Origin: Microbacterium sp. MYb54
GTDB taxonomy: Bacteria > Actinomycetota > Actinomycetes > Actinomycetales > Microbacteriaceae
Length of the DNA stretch: 64,000 bases
Assembly: GCF_002979515.1 (NCBI RefSeq)
Contig: NZ_PCPA01000002.1
Location: 186,001 to 250,000 of the forward strand
Direction: 5' to 3'
Made by a program: the position numbers and the translations under genes. Of the stretch, positions 43,378 to 51,176 are shown piece after piece. Below the pieces are notes generated by a model. It made no database searches. It was not told where the DNA came from and was given only the letters and a program-made list of their open reading frames with translations. Numbering within the stretch: position 1 is the stretch's first letter; each line of letters begins with the position of its first letter.

Positions 43378-43431
43378 CTGAAGAGGTCTTCAGGACGCTT
43401 CAGGATGGCTTCAGCGCCGGCGGGAGAGCAT
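43378..43431 (+). promoter_or_regulatory. Triple TTCAG operator and -10 upstream of the PepSY-like gene
   Basis: CTTCAG repeats start at 43388, 43398 and 43409, and an inverted CTGAAG (43378-43383) faces the first. GAGCAT (43426-43431) is a -10 6 nt before ATG. The last two TTCAG are 11 bp apart and the last lies 11 nt before the -10, the same as in the response-regulator promoter. This is a strong candidate for direct activation by the adjacent regulator. Confidence 0.7.
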
Positions 43432-43437
43432 CGAGAC

Positions 43438-44271
43438 ATGAACGACAAGACACCCACTCCCGACCAGACGCCCGAGAGCACCCCGGATGCGCAGACCGTG
43501 CCGGTGACCCCGACTCCGGATGCGGCAGCCACGGCAGCTGGTTCCGGGCAGCACCCGACGTTCCCCGCCGCCGAACCCATTCCCGCGCCCGCTCCCGCGA
43601 CATCCGCGCCTAAGCCCGGACGCAAGCGTGCTCTCCTCATCGGCGGTGGCATCGCGGCGGCCGTGGTCCTCGCAGGTGGCGGCATCGCCGTCGGTGCGGC
43701 GATCGGCGACGAGTTCGGCGACGACGACCGCTCCTCGATGTCCGACAGCCCCCGCCACGACGACGCAGACGACCAGGGTCAGCGCGGAGACGACCGCAGC
43801 GACGACAGCGACGACCGCGGGAACGCCGCCTCGAACGATCGCGGACCCGTGACCGGCATCGGCAGCGCATCCGCCGACGAGCTGATCAAGATCGCGACAG
43901 CCGCACGCGGAGCCGCCGACGGCGAGGTCACCTCGATCGACGCCAAGCGCGACGGCACGTGGGAGGTGCAGCTGACGACCTCCGCCGGCGACGAGACCGA
44001 GGTCCGGGTCGACAGCAGCCTCGCGGCATCCGTCATCTCGACCGATGTGGCCGACGGCGATGACACCGGTCCTGCGCTCACCCTCGACGACCAGACGATC
44101 CGCGCACTGGTGTCCGCGGCACTCGCCGAGGCTGAGGGCATGATCACCGACCTCGATGTGGACGGCGACGACGTGAGCCCCTACGACGCATCGGTCCTCA
44201 CGACGGACAACCGGTCGATCGACATCGACTTCAGCGCCGACTTCGCGGTCGTCGGAACCGACATCGACTGA
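43438..44271 (+). CDS. Membrane-anchored PepSY-like protein
   Basis: A 277-residue protein. The first 60 residues are Pro/Thr/Ala-rich and hydrophilic. One helix (LLIGGGIAAAVVLAGGGIAV, about residues 66-85) crosses the membrane. An Asp/Ser-rich linker leads to a C-terminal half with two PepSY-like repeats (IKIATAARGAADGEVTSIDA and GTWEVQLTTSAGDETEVRVD, then the LVSAALAEAEGMITDLDVDG copy). PepSY domains are thought to inhibit or sense proteases and bind cations. The acidic run DDQGQRGDDRSDDSDDRG suggests cation binding. It follows the two-component genes and shares their operator. Confidence 0.8.
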   Translation: MNDKTPTPDQTPESTPDAQTVPVTPTPDAAATAAGSGQHPTFPAAEPIPAPAPATSAPKPGRKRALLIGGGIAAAVVLAGGGIAVGAAIGDEFGDDDRSSMSDSPRHDDADDQGQRGDDRSDDSDDRGNAASNDRGPVTGIGSASADELIKIATAARGAADGEVTSIDAKRDGTWEVQLTTSAGDETEVRVDSSLAASVISTDVADGDDTGPALTLDDQTIRALVSAALAEAEGMITDLDVDGDDVSPYDASVLTTDNRSIDIDFSADFAVVGTDID

Positions 44272-44303
44272 TCCGAGCGGAGCCGGCCTGGCCGGGCAGA
44301 TGA

Positions 44304-44333
44304 ACAGCACCCTCGTTTCGCCGGGGGTGCTGT
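44304..44333. terminator. Bidirectional hairpin terminator
   Basis: ACAGCACCC and GGGTGCTGT form a 9-bp stem, extended by two further pairs (one G-T) around an 8-nt loop, between the convergent PepSY and aldolase genes. Confidence 0.75.
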
Positions 44334-44339
44334 CGTCGT

Positions 44340-44981
44340 TCAGGCCGTGGCCTCGCGCACCGCGGCGAGCGCTGCCTCGGCTCGTACCCGGAGACCTCCG
44401 AGGTCACCGCTCGCGACGGCATCACCGAGCAGCGGCGACCCCATCCCCACGGCGAGCGCACCTGTGGCCAGGTAGTCGGCGATGTCGTCGATCCTGACGC
44501 CCCCTGTGGGGATCAGCGGGATGTCGTCGAGCGGCGCGCGCACCTCGCGGATGAAGCGCACACCCCCGAGGACGCCGGCCGGGAAGACCTTCACGGCCGT
44601 GGCGCCGGCGGTCCACGCTGTCTCGATCTCGGTCGGGGTGGCAGCGCCGGGGTACCAACGCAGACCCGCTTCCGCCGCGGCGAGACCGACCGGCAGCGAG
44701 ACCGTGGGGGTGACGATGAAGGATGCTCCCGCGTCGGCGGCCAGACGCACGTGCTCGACGGTGCGCACCGTTCCCATGCCCACCTCGGTCGCGCCCGCAG
44801 CGATGAGGTCAGCCACGACCCCTGCGGCACCGGGGGTGTTGGTCGTCACCTCGAGCACGGACACCCCGGCTTCGAGGAGTGTGTCGCACGCCGCGCGGAG
44901 GTGCACCCCGGTGCGGTCGCGCACGATCGCCACGATCCGGGTGCTGCGGACGCCTTCGCCGGGTTCGAGTCTGGTCACCAT
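44340..44981 (-). CDS. 2-dehydro-3-deoxy-phosphogluconate/6-phosphogalactonate aldolase family
   Basis: A 213-residue class I aldolase of the KDPG/KDPGal (Eda/DgoA) family. The pattern includes RIVAIVRDR, VLEVTTNTPG (general base Glu, about residue 44), VGMGTVR, IVTPTVSLPV, WYPGAATPTEIETAWTAGAT with AVKVFPAGVLGG (Schiff-base Lys, about residue 132) and LIPTGGV. It cleaves a 2-keto-3-deoxy-6-phosphosugar acid to pyruvate and a triose phosphate. Coupling to dgoD points to the galactonate branch. The ATG overlaps the dgoD stop by 3 codons; GTG at 44978 is possible. Confidence 0.9.
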   Translation of the reverse strand: MVTRLEPGEGVRSTRIVAIVRDRTGVHLRAACDTLLEAGVSVLEVTTNTPGAAGVVADLIAAGATEVGMGTVRTVEHVRLAADAGASFIVTPTVSLPVGLAAAEAGLRWYPGAATPTEIETAWTAGATAVKVFPAGVLGGVRFIREVRAPLDDIPLIPTGGVRIDDIADYLATGALAVGMGSPLLGDAVASGDLGGLRVRAEAALAAVREATA

Positions 44982-46117
44982 TCGGCGAAGCTCCCGTCGT
45001 CGTGACGCCACAACGGCGAGCGCCAGAGTCCCACACCGGCAGCCCTGCGCACGGCGGCCTCATCGACCTCGATGCCCAGGCCCGGACGCGTCGGACGCTC
45101 GAACCAGCCGTCCCTCACCGTGAGCGGTTCGGGGTCGATGAGGTAGTCGAGCAGGTCGGCGCCCTCGTTGTAGTGGACGCCGAGACTGGATTCCTGCAGC
45201 ACCGCGTTCGGGCTGGCGATATCGACCTGGAGGCAGGCGGCCAGGGCGATCGGTCCGAGCGGAGAGTGCGGTGCGAGCCCCACTCCGTGCAGCTCGGCGA
45301 GCGCGGCGATGCGTCGGGTCTCGGAGATGCCACCGGCGTGCGAGACATCGGGCTGCGCGAGCGCGATACCGGCTTCGAGCGCCGACCGGAAGTCCCACCG
45401 CGAATACAGGCGCTCTCCGGTCGCGATCGCCACCGACGTGCCGCCGCACAGCTCGTCGAGGCGGTAGGTCAGTTCCGGGACGAGCGGCTCTTCGAGGAAC
45501 AGCGGTGCGACGTTGGCCTCGAGCGCCCGGCACATGGTCTTGGCGACGCTGACCGACCACCGACCGTGTGCGTCGATCGCGACATCGCCACCGTCCATGG
45601 CCGCCGTGGCCGACTCGACACGGTCGACCACGCCCTGCACCGAGGCGTGCGACTCGAGGTGGCGCATCCGACCGGAGGCATTCATCTTGACGGCGGTGTA
45701 GCCCTCGGCGGCGCGGGCGGCCGCCTGTTCGGCGACCTCGGCCGGATCGTCTCCGCCGACCCACACGTAGGCCCTGATCCGGTCGCGGACCGGCCCGCCG
45801 AGCAGGTCGTACACCGGCACGCCCAGCGCTTTGCCGCGGATGTCCCACAGCGCCTGGTCGATGCCGGAGATGGCGGAGGAGCGCTCAGGACCGCCGCGGT
45901 AGAAGCCGCCGCGGGTCATCGTCTGCCACAGATCTTCGATGCGGGTCGGGTCGGAACCGATCAGGATCTCGGACAGGGAATCGACCGCCGCAGCCACGAC
46001 GTCGGCGCTTCCCTCCACGATAGGCTCGCCCCAACCGACCACTCCGTCGTCGGTCTCCATGCGAAGGAACTGCCAGCGCGGGGCCACGCTGAACGTCTCG
46101 ATCCGACTGATGCGCAT
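44975..46117 (-). CDS. dgoD: D-galactonate dehydratase-type enolase-superfamily enzyme
   Basis: A 380-residue enzyme that removes water from a sugar acid. Family residues: RISRIETFSVAPRWQFLRME and GVVGWGEP at the N-terminal lid, AVKMNASGRMR, the metal site DAHGRWSV (about residue 184) with LFLEEPLVPE and ATGERLYSRWDF, QPDVSHAGGISE and the diagnostic APHSPLGPIALAACLQVD (about 306-323). The last block is typical of DgoD. Product would be 2-keto-3-deoxygalactonate. No galactonokinase (dgoK) is next to it, so phosphorylation must occur elsewhere. GAGGGAG precedes ATG. Confidence 0.88.
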   Translation of the reverse strand: MRISRIETFSVAPRWQFLRMETDDGVVGWGEPIVEGSADVVAAAVDSLSEILIGSDPTRIEDLWQTMTRGGFYRGGPERSSAISGIDQALWDIRGKALGVPVYDLLGGPVRDRIRAYVWVGGDDPAEVAEQAAARAAEGYTAVKMNASGRMRHLESHASVQGVVDRVESATAAMDGGDVAIDAHGRWSVSVAKTMCRALEANVAPLFLEEPLVPELTYRLDELCGGTSVAIATGERLYSRWDFRSALEAGIALAQPDVSHAGGISETRRIAALAELHGVGLAPHSPLGPIALAACLQVDIASPNAVLQESSLGVHYNEGADLLDYLIDPEPLTVRDGWFERPTRPGLGIEVDEAAVRRAAGVGLWRSPLWRHDDGSFAEW

Positions 46118-46167
46118 CCGGCTCCCTCGCTGAGATGTCTCCGGCGCCGGGCGATCGACGCTAGATA

Positions 46168-46185
46168 ATACTATTATCATAGTAT
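46168..46185. promoter_or_regulatory. GntR operator candidate in the divergent dgoD/SDR promoter
   Basis: ATACTAT-TATC-ATAGTAT is a perfect 7-bp inverted repeat in an AT-rich island 50 bp from dgoD and 45 bp from the SDR start. FadR-subfamily GntR regulators bind such short, close-set palindromes, and one is encoded two genes away. Confidence 0.7.
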
Positions 46186-46230
46186 GCACACCGACGGGTG
46201 TCGGCGATGCGAGGAAGCAGAGGGTTGAGC

Positions 46231-47040
46231 ATGACGACAGCGGCACCTTCCCGAGAAGGGGGCGGCGGCATGAGCGGTGCCGACCTTCTCCGAGGAGAAG
46301 TGATCCTCGTCACCGGGGGCGCCCAGGGGATCGGCAACGCCGTGGTCCGCACCGCGCGTGAGCAGGGAGCGGCCGTGTCGTTCTGCGACCTCGACCCCGC
46401 ACGCGTCGAAGCCGCGGTCGCCGCCCTCGCCGCAGACGGCCTCGACGTGCACGGCGCCGTCGCCGACGTGACAGACGAAGCCGCGGTCGCCCGCTGGGTG
46501 GAGGAGGCGACGACGGCCCTCGGCGCACCGAGCGGTCTCGTGAACAACGCCGGCCGCAACGCCTACAGCGATCCCACGACCATGAGCGTCGCCGAATGGG
46601 ACGACTTCTTCGACCTCGACCTGAAGGCGTCCTGGTTGTGTGCGCGGGCTGTCCTTCCGGCCATGCTCGCCGCCGAGCACGGATCCATCGTGTCGATCTC
46701 CAGCATCCACTCCAAGATGACGATGGCGGGGATGTTCCCCTACGCTGCGGCCAAGGCGGGGCAGCTGGGGTTCACCCGCTCGCTCGCCCTCGACGTCGCG
46801 GGCCGGGGCGTCCGCGTGAACGCCGTCTCCCCCGGACTCGTCTGGACCCCACTCTCCGAGACCCACTTCGCCGAGCGTCCGGAAGAGCTCGCCGCAACGC
46901 TCGCGGTCCAGCCGACCGGGCGTCCGGCGCAGCCGTCGGAGATCGCCGCCGTCGTGTGCTTCCTGCTCTCGAGAGCCGCGTCCTACGTCAACGGGGCCGA
47001 CTGGGCCGTCGACGGCGCCTACAGCGCGAGGTTCGCGTGA
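46231..47040 (+). CDS. Short-chain dehydrogenase/reductase, probable sugar dehydrogenase
   Basis: A 269-residue NAD(P)-dependent SDR. Nucleotide loop TGGAQGIGNA (about residues 27-36), NNAGR, catalytic Ser in SISSIHSKMTM and the Tyr-Lys pair YAAAKAG (about residues 170-176), and NAVSPGLVWTPLSE. The position directly divergent from dgoD and next to a mutarotase suggests oxidation of an aldose at C1, e.g. D-galactose, L-arabinose or L-fucose, giving the lactone; this is inferred from context. GAGGG upstream fixes the start; an earlier in-frame start lacks it. Confidence 0.88.
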   Translation: MTTAAPSREGGGGMSGADLLRGEVILVTGGAQGIGNAVVRTAREQGAAVSFCDLDPARVEAAVAALAADGLDVHGAVADVTDEAAVARWVEEATTALGAPSGLVNNAGRNAYSDPTTMSVAEWDDFFDLDLKASWLCARAVLPAMLAAEHGSIVSISSIHSKMTMAGMFPYAAAKAGQLGFTRSLALDVAGRGVRVNAVSPGLVWTPLSETHFAERPEELAATLAVQPTGRPAQPSEIAAVVCFLLSRAASYVNGADWAVDGAYSARFA

Positions 47041-47723
47041 TGGCCGCCCGGCGTGGGCTGCACGGCGTGCTCGTCGACGACCTCGGCCGCCGCATCGTGC
47101 ACCACGAGATCGCCCCCGGCGCGCAGCTGCCGCTCGATGAGCTCGGCGAGCAGTACGGGGTGTCGCGCACGGTGGTCAGGGAGACCATGCGCGTGCTCGA
47201 GGCGAAGGGGCTCATCGTCGCTCGACAGAACGTCGGCACACGCGTGCTCGCCGACGACTCCTGGCACGCCCTCGACGTCGACGTGCTCCGCTGGCGTCTC
47301 TCCGGGCCAGACGCCAAGGATGCCAGGCAGGACCTGCTGGAGCTGCGATCGGCTGTGGAGCCGACGGCCGCTCGGCTTGCGGCGCTTCGCCGGGATGAGC
47401 CGACCGCCGAACGTCTCGTCGCCGCCTCGCAGCGGATGCGCGATGCGCTCGAGCCGGAAGACGTCGACGCCTTCACGGCCGCGGATGTCGACTTCCACGC
47501 GACCCTGTTCGAAGCGGCGGGCAACCCCCTGATCGCCGAACTCCTCTCGCTGGTCGGCGCGGCACTCGACGACCGCATCCAGGTGGTCGCGAGTCACGGC
47601 ATCTCGGCCGTCGCCGTCGATCTGCACTGCGAGCTCGCCGCAGCCGTCGCCGCGGGCGATGCCGAACAGGCCGCCCGCACCGCCGGTGACCTCATCGTCC
47701 GCTCCTACGAAGACTCTCTGTGA
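47040..47723 (+). CDS. GntR-family regulator, FadR/FCD type
   Basis: A 227-residue regulator. The N-terminal winged helix reads VHHEIAPGAQLPLDELGEQY, then GVSRTVVRETMRVLEAKGLI (about residues 20-60). The C-terminal FCD sensor has LLELRSAVEPTAARLAA, then the metal-His helices DVDFHATLFEAAGNP and DLHCELAAAVAAGD. Sugar-acid sensing is typical for the group, e.g. DgoR for galactonate. Its ATG overlaps the SDR stop by one base, and the next gene overlaps it by 4 bp. It is a likely repressor of this divergent locus, with galactonate or a related acid as inducer. Confidence 0.9.
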   Translation: MAARRGLHGVLVDDLGRRIVHHEIAPGAQLPLDELGEQYGVSRTVVRETMRVLEAKGLIVARQNVGTRVLADDSWHALDVDVLRWRLSGPDAKDARQDLLELRSAVEPTAARLAALRRDEPTAERLVAASQRMRDALEPEDVDAFTAADVDFHATLFEAAGNPLIAELLSLVGAALDDRIQVVASHGISAVAVDLHCELAAAVAAGDAEQAARTAGDLIVRSYEDSL

Positions 47724-48502
47724 CCGCACTCTCGTTCGGCGCCATCGACCTGGCGGACGGCGCGAGAGCGAACAGCCTGCGCGGCGTCGAGGAGTGGCTG
47801 CACCAGCCGATCGGCGAGCGCACACCCACGGATTTCACCGCCACCTCGCTGGGCGGTTGGGACGAGATGCTGCCGACCATCGACGCCTGCCGCGTCCCGC
47901 GAGGCACCGGCTTCGAGGAGTGGGGCGATCACGGCGAGGCGTGGAACCGGCGCTGGTCGGGCGACAGCGGATCTCACGCGGTCGAGATCGACGGGATGAC
48001 GCTTCGCCGAAGCATCCACCACGACTCCACGGGTGTGCGCCTCGAGTATTCCCTCACGTCCGACGAGGTGCGCCCGGTGCAGTGGGCCGCGCATCCGCAG
48101 TTCATCTGGACCCCGGGCACGACCATCGAACTCGGTACGGCGGCTCCCTGGCGGCGCGTCTACCCGAAGCACGTGACGCGGGTCCTCGAGGCGGACAACG
48201 ACCCCGCAGCGCTCCTCGACTCGCTCGCCGGAGCGAAGTGGTGGTCGACCGCCCCGATCGATCGCGTCGTGCTGCGGCGACCCAACGGAACCGGTCTGCG
48301 CGTCAGCTGGGACGCCGAGTCCCTCCCCTGCGTCGCCCTCTGGATCGACCCCGGCGCGTTCGCCTCCGGGCCGGTGATCGCGATCGAGCCGGCGTTGACG
48401 CCGTACGACTCTCTCGCCGATGCCGTCGAGGTGGGCTCGGCGCCGACTGTCGGCCCCGATCGGCCGCTCTCCTGGTGGCTGCATCTGGAGGAGATCGGCT
48501 GA
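47720..48502 (+). CDS. Aldose 1-epimerase-like (galactose mutarotase fold) protein
   Basis: A 260-residue beta-sandwich protein. It has the galactose-mutarotase-like outline (GGWDEMLPTIDACRVPRGT, then GDHGEAWNRRW, about residues 44-75), where DHGE-W is the His-containing active-site segment, then LRLEYSLTS and WAAHPQFIW, and a Glu in VIAIEPALTPYDSL near the C-terminus, corresponding to the catalytic base. It would interconvert anomers before C1 oxidation by the SDR. GTG overlaps the GntR stop (GTGA), so the three genes are coupled. Confidence 0.82.
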   Translation: MTALSFGAIDLADGARANSLRGVEEWLHQPIGERTPTDFTATSLGGWDEMLPTIDACRVPRGTGFEEWGDHGEAWNRRWSGDSGSHAVEIDGMTLRRSIHHDSTGVRLEYSLTSDEVRPVQWAAHPQFIWTPGTTIELGTAAPWRRVYPKHVTRVLEADNDPAALLDSLAGAKWWSTAPIDRVVLRRPNGTGLRVSWDAESLPCVALWIDPGAFASGPVIAIEPALTPYDSLADAVEVGSAPTVGPDRPLSWWLHLEEIG

Positions 48503-48513
48503 TCTCCCGAAGC

Positions 48514-48548
48514 CGTGGTGCGGAGCGGACTCGCCGCCCCGCACCACG
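48514..48548. terminator. Bidirectional hairpin terminator
   Basis: CGTGGTGCGG and its complement form a 10-bp stem. After one A-C mismatch, GCGG/CCGC extends it around an ACTCG loop. It separates the convergent mutarotase and permease genes. Confidence 0.8.
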
Positions 48549-48552
48549 CGCA

Positions 48553-49605
48553 TCATCCGGGGATGCCGATGCGCCGCTCGCCGGAGCGGAGCTGTTGGAT
48601 CACGACCGCGATCACGAGCAGTGCGCCCTGGGCGACGTTCTGCCAGAACGTGTTCACCCCGAGCAGGGTCATGCCGTTGGTCAGCACACCGAGGAGCACG
48701 ACCGCGAGGATCGTCCCGGCGATGGTTCCCTTGCCGCCCTTCAGCGCGGCGCCACCGAGCGCTGCGGCCGTGATGGCCTGCAGCTCGAGTCCCTCGGAGC
48801 CGGAGATCGGCTGCCCTGAGCCCGTGCGCGCGGTGATCAGGATGCCGGCGACCGCGGCGATCGCGCCGGTGACCATGTAGACGCCGATGATGTAGCGGTT
48901 GATGTTGATGCCGGCCAGGCGGGAGGCGATGTTGTTGCCGCCGACCGCGTAGATGTTCCGGCCGATCGAGGTGTACCGCAGCACGATGTGCGCGAGCACC
49001 GCGACGATCACGAGCACCCAGATGAGGGTCGGGATGCCGATGATCGCCCCTCGCGCCAGGAAGATGAAGAACGGGTCGGCGCCTGTGTAACCCTGTGCGC
49101 GTCCGTCGGAGAGCAGCTGCGAGATCCCCTTGAAGGCCGCGAGCGTCGCCAGGGTCGCGATCACCGGGTTCACCCGGCCGAACACGATGATGCAACCGTT
49201 GATCAGACCGCAGAGCACGCCGATGGCGACGGCGCCGACCACCCCGATCGCGGGCCCTGCGACAGTGAAGATCATCGCCGAGGTGACGGAGGTGAGACCG
49301 GCGATCGACCCGACCGAGATGTCGAGCGCACCGAGGATGATCACGATGGTCTGCACCACGGCGAGCAGACCCATGATCGAGATCGCGGTGCCGATGACCT
49401 TGAGGTTCTGCACCCCGAAGAACAACGGGTTCTGGATGCCGATGATCGCGACGACGGCGGCGATCGCGAGGATGAGGGAGAGGTTCTGCACGCCGATCGC
49501 GGCGATGACGCGCCGGACCGGTGAGAGGGGCTGCGTCTCCACGGATGTGGTGTTCGCGGCGGTGGTGGTCACGGTCGATGTTTCCTTTCGGGAATCGATG
49601 CTCAT
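48553..49605 (-). CDS. Sugar ABC transporter permease (RbsC/AraH-like)
   Basis: A 350-residue permease with 8-10 helices of the branched sugar (CUT2) type. Markers: VQTIVIILGALDISVGSIAG (about residues 83-102), GLINGCIIVFGRVNPVIATL, then TLAAFKGI, and NIYAVGGNNIASRLAGIN (about 212-229) with LEL-ITAAALGGAALKGGKG. One permease forms a homodimer. It is last in the operon binding protein, ATPase, permease; its start overlaps the ATPase stop by 4 bp. Confidence 0.94.
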   Translation of the reverse strand: MSIDSRKETSTVTTTAANTTSVETQPLSPVRRVIAAIGVQNLSLILAIAAVVAIIGIQNPLFFGVQNLKVIGTAISIMGLLAVVQTIVIILGALDISVGSIAGLTSVTSAMIFTVAGPAIGVVGAVAIGVLCGLINGCIIVFGRVNPVIATLATLAAFKGISQLLSDGRAQGYTGADPFFIFLARGAIIGIPTLIWVLVIVAVLAHIVLRYTSIGRNIYAVGGNNIASRLAGININRYIIGVYMVTGAIAAVAGILITARTGSGQPISGSEGLELQAITAAALGGAALKGGKGTIAGTILAVVLLGVLTNGMTLLGVNTFWQNVAQGALLVIAVVIQQLRSGERRIGIPG

Positions 49606-51101
49606 GCGGCGGCCTCTTCGTCCATCGCGAGCGCCAGGATGTTCTCTTCGGTGGCCTCGGTGCGCGACAGCTCGCCACTGATGCGCCCACCCGCCATGAC
49701 ATAGATGCGGTCGGAGACGCCCAGAATCTCGGGGAGCTCGCTGGAGACGACGATCACGGCGACGCCCTCGTGGGCGAGGCGGTCGATGATCGCGTAGATC
49801 TCGGACTTCGCTCCGACGTCGATGCCACGGGTGGGCTCGTCGAGGAGGAGCAGCTTGGGCTTGGTCGCCAGCCAGCGCGCCAGCACCACCTTCTGCTGGT
49901 TGCCGCCGGAGAGCTTCCCGACGAGCTGGTCGGTGGAGGGTGTGCGGATGCGGAGCGCGTCCACGTACTCCTGCGCGAGGGCGCGCTCGGCGCGATCCTT
50001 CACGAAGATCCAGCGCGAGAGTTGGCGGAGCACGACGAGCGCCGCGTTGTCCCGCACCGAACGTTCGAGCAGCAGGGCCTCGGCCTTGCGCTCTTCCGGC
50101 GCGAATCCGATGCCGGCCCTGATGCTGTCGGCGGGCTGGCGGATGCGACGGCGCTTGCCCTGTACGCGGATCTCGCCCGCCTGCACGGCGAAGTCGCCCG
50201 CGATCGTCTTCATCAGCTCGCTGCGCCCCGCACCGACCAGCCCCGCGATGCCCACCACCTCGCCCGCACGGACGGTGAGGGAGATGTCGCTGACGTACTG
50301 GTTGGAGACACCGGCGAGTTCGAGGACGACATCGCCGAGGGCTGCGGGCTCGCGGTGGAAGAACTGGGTGAGGTCGCGCCCCACCATCATCCGCACGAGT
50401 TCGTCGTGGTCGGTCTCGCCGACCAGCTTCGTGCCGACGAACGCGCCGTCACGAAGGACGGTGATCCGGTCGGCGAGCTGGAAGATCTCGCCCATCCGGT
50501 GCGAGACGTAGGCGATCGCGACGCCCTCGCTCTGCAGCTTCTTGATCAGCGCGAACAGCAGCGACACCTCCTCGTCACCGAGGGAGGATGTGGGTTCGTC
50601 GAAGCACATGATCTTCGGGCGGGTGATCACCGCGCGCATGATCTCCACGATCTGCCGCTGTGCCGGCGAGAGCTCCGATCCGAGCGTCTCCGCCTTGATC
50701 ACACGATGGAAGCCCCAGCGGGTCAGCTCTTCGCGCGCCCGCTTCAGCACGTCGCCACGACGATACGCGAGACCGCCGAGAGCTCCGACGTAGATGTTCT
50801 CGGCGACCGACACCCAGGGAATGATCTCCGGTTCCTGCGCGATGACGCGCAGACCGGCAGCACGCGCATCGGCCGGATCCGAGAAGTGCACGGCTTCCCC
50901 GTCGATGCGCAGCTCGCCCTCATCGGGGCGGTAATCCCCGTTGAGGATCTTGAGGAGGGTCGACTTGCCCGCCCCGTTCTCGCCCATCAGCGCGGTGACC
51001 TCACCCGCGCGCAGTTCCAGCTCGACGCCGCGGAGGGCCCGCACGACGCCGAAGTTCTTCGCGACACCCACGGCCTGCAAAACGATCGACTCTTCCGACA
51101 C
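49602..51101 (-). CDS. Sugar ABC transporter ATP-binding protein (two-domain, RbsA/AraG-like)
   Basis: A 499-residue tandem ATPase. The N-terminal half has Walker A GENGAGKSTLLKIL, signature LSPAQRQIVEIMRAV and Walker B IMCFDEPTSSL. The C-terminal half has the usual degenerate P-loop region (GIAGLVGAGRSELMKTI), the signature LSGGNQQKVVLARWL and Walker B LLLLDEPTRGIDVGAKSEIY. This matches CUT2 importers for monosaccharides. A stable hairpin separates it from the upstream binding-protein gene, presumably lowering its expression relative to the binding protein. Confidence 0.95.
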   Translation of the reverse strand: MSEESIVLQAVGVAKNFGVVRALRGVELELRAGEVTALMGENGAGKSTLLKILNGDYRPDEGELRIDGEAVHFSDPADARAAGLRVIAQEPEIIPWVSVAENIYVGALGGLAYRRGDVLKRAREELTRWGFHRVIKAETLGSELSPAQRQIVEIMRAVITRPKIMCFDEPTSSLGDEEVSLLFALIKKLQSEGVAIAYVSHRMGEIFQLADRITVLRDGAFVGTKLVGETDHDELVRMMVGRDLTQFFHREPAALGDVVLELAGVSNQYVSDISLTVRAGEVVGIAGLVGAGRSELMKTIAGDFAVQAGEIRVQGKRRRIRQPADSIRAGIGFAPEERKAEALLLERSVRDNAALVVLRQLSRWIFVKDRAERALAQEYVDALRIRTPSTDQLVGKLSGGNQQKVVLARWLATKPKLLLLDEPTRGIDVGAKSEIYAIIDRLAHEGVAVIVVSSELPEILGVSDRIYVMAGGRISGELSRTEATEENILALAMDEEAAA

Positions 51102-51133
51102 TTCCTCATCACCTTTCTGTCGTCACGGTCATG

Positions 51134-51166
51134 ACGTGGGGGCGACCCGTCGGATCGCCCCCACGT
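51134..51166 (-). terminator. Intercistronic hairpin between binding protein and ATPase genes
   Basis: ACGTGGGGGCGA and its complement form a perfect 12-bp stem with a 9-nt loop in the 75-bp gap within the operon. Such hairpins after the first gene act as partial terminators or 3'-end stabilisers, giving excess binding protein. Confidence 0.8.
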
Positions 51167-51176
51167 GTTCAGACGA

